From Paracoccus sp. (in: a-proteobacteria) (GTDB lineage Bacteria; Pseudomonadota; Alphaproteobacteria; Rhodobacterales; Rhodobacteraceae): a DNA stretch of 64,000 nt. The position numbers and the translations under genes were made by a program. This document shows, piece by piece, positions 57,830-64,000 of this stretch. Numbering within the stretch: the first letter of the stretch is position 1; each line of letters begins with the position of its first letter. Location: NCBI RefSeq assembly GCF_030604785.1, contig NZ_JAUVVF010000008.1, forward strand, positions 1 through 64,000, read 5' to 3'. The notes under the pieces are model-generated. The model was not told where the DNA came from and made no database searches. It saw nothing but the letters and a program-made list of their open reading frames with translations.

Positions 57830-60430
57830 ATGAATGCAACCGCGCAAAGCCGCCCCGTGACGCTCTTGGCCGATTACCGCCCCTATCCGTTCACGCTGAC
57901 CGAGACGCGACTGGACGTAACGCTGTCGCCTGACGCGACGCGGGTCCGCGCGGCCATCGACATGGCCGCCGCGCCGGGATGCGAGGGCTCCGATCTGGTG
58001 CTGGACGGCGGCAAGGGGCTGGACCTGCATTCGGTCGCCCTGAACGGCGCGGCGATCGACCCGAAGCATCTGCGCCGCGACGACGAGACGCTGACCATCG
58101 CCGCCGCCGCCCTGCCCCCCGGCCCCTTCACGCTGGAGACCGAGGTCGTCATCGACCCGGCGGCGAACACGTCGTGCGAGGGGCTCTACCTGTCGGGCGG
58201 CATCTTCTGCACCCAATGCGAGGCCGAGGGGTTCCGCCACATCACCTTTTATCCCGACCGCCCCGACGTGATGACGACGTTCCGCGTCACCATGCGCGGC
58301 GATCTGCCGGTGCTGCTGTCGAACGGCAACCCGATCCGGCAGGAGCCGGGCCTTGCCGAATGGCACGACCCCTGGCCCAAGCCCAGCTATCTGTTCGCGC
58401 TGGTCGCGGGCGATCTGGTGGCGGTGCCGGGGCGCTTCACCACCCGGTCGGGGCGCGACGTGGCGCTGAATGTCTGGGTGCGTCCGGGCGATCAGGATAG
58501 CGCGGGCTTTGCGCTGGACTCGCTGGTCAAGTCGATGAAATGGGACGAGGACGTCTATGGCCGCGAATACGATCTGGACGTGTTCAACCTCGTGGCCGTC
58601 GACGATTTCAACATGGGCGCCATGGAAAACAAGGGGTTGAATATCTTCAACTCGAAACTCGTCCTCGCCTCGCCGGAAACCGCGACCGATACCGATTACG
58701 AGCGGATCGAGGCCGTGATCGCGCATGAATATTTCCACAACTGGACAGGCAACCGCATCACCTGCCGCGACTGGTTCCAGCTGTGCCTCAAGGAAGGGCT
58801 GACCGTCTACCGCGACCAGCAATTCACCAGCGACCTGCGCTCGGCCGCAGTCAAGCGGATCGAGGATGTCCAGACACTGCGCGCCCGCCAGTTCCGCGAG
58901 GATCAGGGCCCGCTGGCGCATCCCCCGCGCCCCGACCGCTATGAAGAGATCAACAACTTCTACACCGCGACCGTCTACGAAAAGGGCGCCGAGGTGATCG
59001 GCATGCTGCGCCTTCTGGTCGGTGATCAGGGTTATGCCCGCGCGCTGGATCTGTATTTCGACCGCCATGACGGGCAGGCCGCCACGATCGAGGATTGGCT
59101 GGCCGTGTTTCAGGATGCGACAGGCCGCGATCTGACCCAGTTCAAGCGCTGGTACACCGATGCCGGAACGCCGATCTTGACGATGAGGGAAGATTGGCAG
59201 GACGGCACGCTGACGCTGGATTTCGCGCAGCAGACGCCGCCGACGCCCGGTCAGCCGGACAAGCCCGCGCGCGTCATTCCCATCGCGGTGGGCCTGATCG
59301 GCCCGGACGGCACCGAAACCGCGCCGACGCGGGTTCTGGAGATGACCGAGACGCGGCAGAGCTTCACCTTCGAGGGCTTGGCAGAGCGGCCCGTCGTCTC
59401 GGCACTTCGCGGCTTCTCGGCCCCGGTGATCCTGCGCCGCCCGATGGACGATGCGACGCGCGCTTTCCTGCTGGCCCATGACAGCGACCCCTTCGCCCGG
59501 TGGGAGGCCGGGCGCGAACTGGCCATGGCCGCGCTGCTGCGCGCCGCGACAGGCGCTCCGCCCGAGGATGGCGCGTTGGTCGAGGCGATGGGCCGGATGC
59601 TGGCCGATGAGGCCGCCGATCCGGCTTTGCGCGCGCTTTGCCTGCATCTGCCGGGCGAGGAAGAGATCGCGGCCCGGCTGGCCTCGGACAGGTCAGAGCC
59701 CGAACCCGACGCGATCCATGCCGCCCGCGAGGCGCTGGCGCGGCGTCTGGCCGTCGCGCATGAGGCGCTGCTGGCGGATCTCTACGACCGGATGGCGGTC
59801 GAGGGGCCCTATCGTCCCGATGCGCCGGATGCCGCGCGCCGCTCGCTGCGGCTGGCGGTGCTGGGGCTTCTGTCGCGGATCGATGACGGCGCGCGGGCGC
59901 AGGCTCTGTTCGATGCCGCCGGCAACATGACCGAGCGGATGGGCGCCCTGTCGGTTCTGGTGCGGCTGGGCCGCGCCGAGGCGGCGCTGCAGGCGATGGC
60001 GGCGGAATTCGGCGCGAACCGGCTGGTGATGGACAAGTGGTTCAGCGTCCAGGTCATGGCCGCGCCCCCGGCGCAGGCGGTCGCCATCGCCTGCGATCTG
60101 GCGGCCCTGCCCGCCTTTGACTGGCGCAACCCGAACCGCTACCGGGCATTGCTGGGCGGGCTTGCGGCCAATCACGCAGGCTTTCATGCGGCGGACGGGT
60201 CTGGCTATCGCTTTTACGCCGAATGGCTGATGCGGATGGATCCGGCCAATCCGCAGATCGCGGCGCGCATGTCCACCGCTTTCGAGACCTGGCCGCGCTA
60301 CGACGCGACGCGCCGGGGCCATGCGCTGGCTGCTTTGGAGGCGATCGCCGCGATGGAGGGTCTCAGCCGCAACAGCCGCGAGATGGTCGCGCGCATGATC
60401 GCCGCCGGGCAGTCGCGAAGCGAGGGCTGA
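57830..60430 (+). CDS. pepN: Aminopeptidase N (M1 family)
   Basis: 866 residues, the bacterial PepN length. The substrate-binding GAMENKGLNIFN is near 262 and the zinc site HEYFHNWTGNRITCRDWFQLCLKEGLTV near 299, with both His residues and the distal Glu in place; the catalytic Tyr lies in the NNFYTATVYEKGAEVI stretch near 380. There is no signal peptide, so it is a cytosolic exopeptidase for peptide turnover. It diverges from the Pro/Ala-rich membrane protein gene. Confidence 0.97.
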   Translation: MNATAQSRPVTLLADYRPYPFTLTETRLDVTLSPDATRVRAAIDMAAAPGCEGSDLVLDGGKGLDLHSVALNGAAIDPKHLRRDDETLTIAAAALPPGPFTLETEVVIDPAANTSCEGLYLSGGIFCTQCEAEGFRHITFYPDRPDVMTTFRVTMRGDLPVLLSNGNPIRQEPGLAEWHDPWPKPSYLFALVAGDLVAVPGRFTTRSGRDVALNVWVRPGDQDSAGFALDSLVKSMKWDEDVYGREYDLDVFNLVAVDDFNMGAMENKGLNIFNSKLVLASPETATDTDYERIEAVIAHEYFHNWTGNRITCRDWFQLCLKEGLTVYRDQQFTSDLRSAAVKRIEDVQTLRARQFREDQGPLAHPPRPDRYEEINNFYTATVYEKGAEVIGMLRLLVGDQGYARALDLYFDRHDGQAATIEDWLAVFQDATGRDLTQFKRWYTDAGTPILTMREDWQDGTLTLDFAQQTPPTPGQPDKPARVIPIAVGLIGPDGTETAPTRVLEMTETRQSFTFEGLAERPVVSALRGFSAPVILRRPMDDATRAFLLAHDSDPFARWEAGRELAMAALLRAATGAPPEDGALVEAMGRMLADEAADPALRALCLHLPGEEEIAARLASDRSEPEPDAIHAAREALARRLAVAHEALLADLYDRMAVEGPYRPDAPDAARRSLRLAVLGLLSRIDDGARAQALFDAAGNMTERMGALSVLVRLGRAEAALQAMAAEFGANRLVMDKWFSVQVMAAPPAQAVAIACDLAALPAFDWRNPNRYRALLGGLAANHAGFHAADGSGYRFYAEWLMRMDPANPQIAARMSTAFETWPRYDATRRGHALAALEAIAAMEGLSRNSREMVARMIAAGQSRSEG

Positions 60431-60438
60431 GCATGGCC

Positions 60439-60511
60439 CCTGCCGCCGGTGATCCGGCGGCAGGCCGGGTGCAGGTCGCGTCCCGCGGCAGCCGGGGGGC
60501 TCTGCCCCCGG
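60439..60511. other. Two hairpins in the pepN-proB convergent spacer
   Basis: CCTGCCGCCGG-TGAT-CCGGCGGCAGG (60439-60464) has perfect 11-base arms without a U tract. CCGGGGG-GCTCTG-CCCCCGG (60492-60511) resembles a GC-rich intergenic repeat that I recall as widespread in Rhodobacteraceae. Both could end or protect transcripts from pepN and proB. Confidence 0.45.
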
Positions 60512-60554
60512 ACCCCCGTAGAGCATGCCGGAAGCAAGGGCCGGGTCCCTCTGG

Positions 60555-61661
60555 TCAGAGCGCCATGTCGTCGCGGTGGATCAGGGCGGCGCGGCCGGGA
60601 TAACCGAGGATCGCCTCGATGCTGGTGCTGCGCTGGCCCTTGATCCGGCGCGCCTCGTCCGCCGTGTAGCGCGACAGACCGCAGCCCAGGGTCTCGCCGG
60701 CGGGGCCGGTGATCGCCACCGGCTCGCCGCGGCCGAATTCGCCCGCGACATCGGTGACGCCGGCCGGCAGCAGAGACTTGCCGTTCGCCAATGCCGCAGC
60801 GGCACCGGCATCGATGGTCAGCACGCCGCGCGGCTTCATCGCGGCGATCCAGCGTTTGCGCGCCTGCTGGGGGTCGGTCTCGGGCAGGAACCAGCTGGCG
60901 CGGGCGCCGCTTGCCACTGCCGAAAGGGGGCGCAGGACCGAACCCTCTGCAATGGCCATGGCACAGCCGCCCGCCACCGCCGTCCGAGCGGCCATCAGCT
61001 TGGTCTTCATGCCGCCCTTGGACAGGCCCGAGACGGGGTCGCCGCCCATCGCCTCGATCTCGGGGGTGATCGCCGCGATCACGGGCAGGTGCCGCGCTGT
61101 CGGGTCGGTCTTGGGATTGGCGGTGTAGAGCCCGTCAACGTCGGACAGAAGCAGCAGCTGATCGGCGCCGCAGGTCACGGCGATCTGGGCTGCCAGCCGG
61201 TCATTGTCGCCAAAGCGGATCTCGTCGGTGGCGACGGTGTCGTTCTCGTTCACGATGGGCACGACGCCGAGCGACAGCAGCGTCTGCATCGTGGCACGGC
61301 TGTTCAGGTAGCGGCGGCGGTCGGCACTGTCCTCCAGCGTCAGCAGGACCTGTGCGGTGGTGACGCCATGCGGGGCCAGCGCCTCTTCATAGGCGCGGGC
61401 GAGGCGGATCTGGCCCACGGCGGCGGCGGCCTGCGCCTGTTCCAGCGGCAGCGCGCCGGGCGGCAGGCCCAGGACCCGGCGGCCAAGCGCGATCGAGCCG
61501 GACGAGACCAGCACCACATCGACGCCGCGTGCGCGCCATGCGGCCACGTCGTCGCAAAGCCCGCGCAGCCAGTCGCCGCGCAATCCGTCCGGTCCGACCA
61601 GCAGCGCCGAGCCGATCTTGACCACCAGCCGCCGCGCGGCATCCAGCGCGGGTGCGCCCAT
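60555..61661 (-). CDS. proB: Glutamate 5-kinase
   Basis: 368 residues from the ATG at 61661; a GTG at 61676 overlaps the obg stop (GTGA) and would add five residues. The kinase domain shows [30 protein letters not shown] and [24 protein letters not shown]; a C-terminal PUA domain follows ([20 protein letters not shown]). It catalyses the first step of proline synthesis. Coupling to obg is common in alphaproteobacteria; proA often follows but does not here. Confidence 0.96.
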   Translation of the reverse strand: MGAPALDAARRLVVKIGSALLVGPDGLRGDWLRGLCDDVAAWRARGVDVVLVSSGSIALGRRVLGLPPGALPLEQAQAAAAVGQIRLARAYEEALAPHGVTTAQVLLTLEDSADRRRYLNSRATMQTLLSLGVVPIVNENDTVATDEIRFGDNDRLAAQIAVTCGADQLLLLSDVDGLYTANPKTDPTARHLPVIAAITPEIEAMGGDPVSGLSKGGMKTKLMAARTAVAGGCAMAIAEGSVLRPLSAVASGARASWFLPETDPQQARKRWIAAMKPRGVLTIDAGAAAALANGKSLLPAGVTDVAGEFGRGEPVAITGPAGETLGCGLSRYTADEARRIKGQRSTSIEAILGYPGRAALIHRDDMAL

Positions 61662-61672
61662 GGCTGCCGCGC

Positions 61673-62791
<1,119 letters not shown>

Positions 62792-62817
62792 CTATGTAAT
62801 GCCAGAAGGAGAAGCCG

Positions 62818-64000
62818 ATGTTCCAGTTCGACAACAGCTATGCCCGCCTGCCCCGCAGCTTCTATGCGGCGGTGATGCCCACGCCGGTCAGCCAGCCACG
62901 CCTTCTGGCGCTGAACCACGACCTGGCCGCGCGGCTGGGGCTGGATGCCGAATGGCTGGGGACCCCTGACGGCGTGGCGGTGCTGGCCGGAAACGCGGTC
63001 CCGCAGGGCGCCGAGCCGCTGGCGCAGGCCTATGCGGGCCATCAATTCGGCGGCTTCGTGCCGCAGCTGGGCGACGGGCGCGCGGTGCTTCTGGGCGAGC
63101 TCAGGGCACCCGACGGGGCACGGTTCGACATCCAGCTGAAGGGCTCGGGGCAGACGCCCTTCTCGCGGCGCGGTGACGGGCGGGCCTGGCTGGGCCCGGT
63201 GCTGCGCGAATATCTGGTCAGCGAATTCATGGCCGCAATGGGCGTGCCGACGACCCGCGCCCTGGCGGCGGTGGCCACGGGCGAGACCGTCTGGCGGGAG
63301 ACCGCCCTGCCCGGCGCCGTCCTGACCCGTGTGGCCGCCAGCCATATCCGCGTGGGGACGTTCCAGTATTTCGCCGTGCGCGACGACCGCGCCGCGCTGC
63401 AGGCGCTGGCCGATCACGTCATCGCCCGCCATTACCCGCAGGCGGACAGCCCGCTGGCGCTGCTGGACGCCGTTGTCGCGGCCCAGGCCGAGACCATCGC
63501 GTCGTGGATGGCGCTTGGCTTCATCCACGGCGTGATGAACACCGACAACATGGCCATCTCGGGCGAGACGATCGATTACGGCCCCTGCGCCTTCATGGAT
63601 GCCTACCATCCGCAGACGGTGTTCTCGTCGATCGACCGGCAGGGGCGCTATGCTTGGGCGAACCAGCCTCAGATCGCGGTCTGGAACCTGGCGCAATTTG
63701 CCACCTGCCTGATCCCGCTGATGGGCGAGGAAGGCCCCGCCGTCGAGGCCGCGACCGAATCCGTTCACCGCTTCGCGCCCCTTTATCAGGCGGCATGGCT
63801 CAGGCGCTTCGGCGACAAGCTGGGGATCGAGGGTGTGCCGAACCAGAAGCTCATCGAGCGGCTTCTGACCCTGATGGCCGAGGGCCGCGCGGACTTCACC
63901 CGAACCTTCCGCGGGCTGGCGGACGGGACAGCGCGGGACGAGTTCACCGACCGTGCGGCCTTTGATGCCTGGGCTGCCGACTGGCAGGCGCTGAACCCCG
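62818..64000 (+). CDS. selO: SelO/YdiU family protein adenylyltransferase (3' end outside window)
   Basis: The first 394 residues are present and the frame is open at the window edge. It begins [57 protein letters not shown] near 62 and [20 protein letters not shown] near 102 form the nucleotide-binding N-lobe; [25 protein letters not shown] near 237 is the pseudokinase catalytic core that transfers AMP to Ser/Thr/Tyr. AGAAGGAGAAG precedes the ATG. It diverges from obg. Confidence 0.95.
   Translation, partial: MFQFDNSYARLPRSFYAAVMPTPVSQPRLLALNHDLAARLGLDAEWLGTPDGVAVLAGNAVPQGAEPLAQAYAGHQFGGFVPQLGDGRAVLLGELRAPDGARFDIQLKGSGQTPFSRRGDGRAWLGPVLREYLVSEFMAAMGVPTTRALAAVATGETVWRETALPGAVLTRVAASHIRVGTFQYFAVRDDRAALQALADHVIARHYPQADSPLALLDAVVAAQAETIASWMALGFIHGVMNTDNMAISGETIDYGPCAFMDAYHPQTVFSSIDRQGRYAWANQPQIAVWNLAQFATCLIPLMGEEGPAVEAATESVHRFAPLYQAAWLRRFGDKLGIEGVPNQKLIERLLTLMAEGRADFTRTFRGLADGTARDEFTDRAAFDAWAADWQALNP

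Overview
This window looks like ordinary chromosome of a high-GC alphaproteobacterium of the Rhodobacteraceae, most likely Paracoccus or a close relative. The evidence is the strong G/C bias at third codon positions, an F0 ATP synthase operon with separate b' and b genes and no F1 genes beside it, a glnB-glnA pair, a cobalamin-dependent ribonucleotide reductase (nrdJ), a CpG-rich XRE regulator of the type found across this family, and a NhaP-type antiporter fused to a cyclic-nucleotide domain. No prophage, intact insertion sequence, CRISPR array or recognisable defence locus was seen. The genus is an inference; the family is fairly secure.

Layout. 1-2.5 kb: the tail of a patatin-like phospholipase, then psuG-psuK (pseudouridine catabolism) with an ArsR regulator. 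2.6-5.4 kb: atpI-atpB-atpE-atpF'-atpF. 5.5-7.7 kb: a ClpP-like periplasmic protein and a large membrane protein of unknown role, then tRNA-Leu(UAG). 7.7-11.3 kb: NAD(P)HX repair enzyme, diverging from glnB-glnA (nitrogen control) with a sigma-54-type promoter candidate. 11.4-22.9 kb: LysE exporter, old yellow enzyme, CPA1 antiporter, Tex, AGE-family epimerase, sensor kinase, transglutaminase, and a cobalamin pair (cobD plus a phosphatase).

23.0-32.9 kb is the main catabolic locus, for leucine/isovalerate: isovaleryl-CoA dehydrogenase, an LprI-like protein, an acyl-CoA synthetase, both methylcrotonyl-CoA carboxylase subunits, a GST-like protein, HMG-CoA lyase and an enoyl-CoA hydratase. An OmpW-like gene lies antisense in the middle. 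A 26-bp palindrome overlapping a sigma-70-like promoter precedes the first gene.

33-49 kb holds housekeeping genes: glyA, nadK, a Bax-inhibitor-1 protein, an XRE regulator, hisN, mgtE, 5-formyl-THF cyclo-ligase, nrdJ, trpB, tyrS and anmK, with small conserved or unknown genes between them, one of which (DUF4893-like) appears frameshifted. 49-64 kb holds a PRC-barrel envelope protein, a redoxin, phosphoglycolate phosphatase, a TIGR01244 phosphatase-like protein, an ArsC/Spx-like protein, a 24-residue lipoprotein, a DUF3422 protein, pntA-pntB, a proline/alanine-rich membrane protein, pepN, proB-obg and the start of selO.

I did not find a clearly new multigene system. The best leads are the palindromic operator and odd gene content of the leucine operon, the two-gene module at 5.5-7.5 kb, the frameshift at 45.4 kb, the compositionally odd gap at 50.0-50.2 kb, and the tiny lipoprotein at 52.4 kb.
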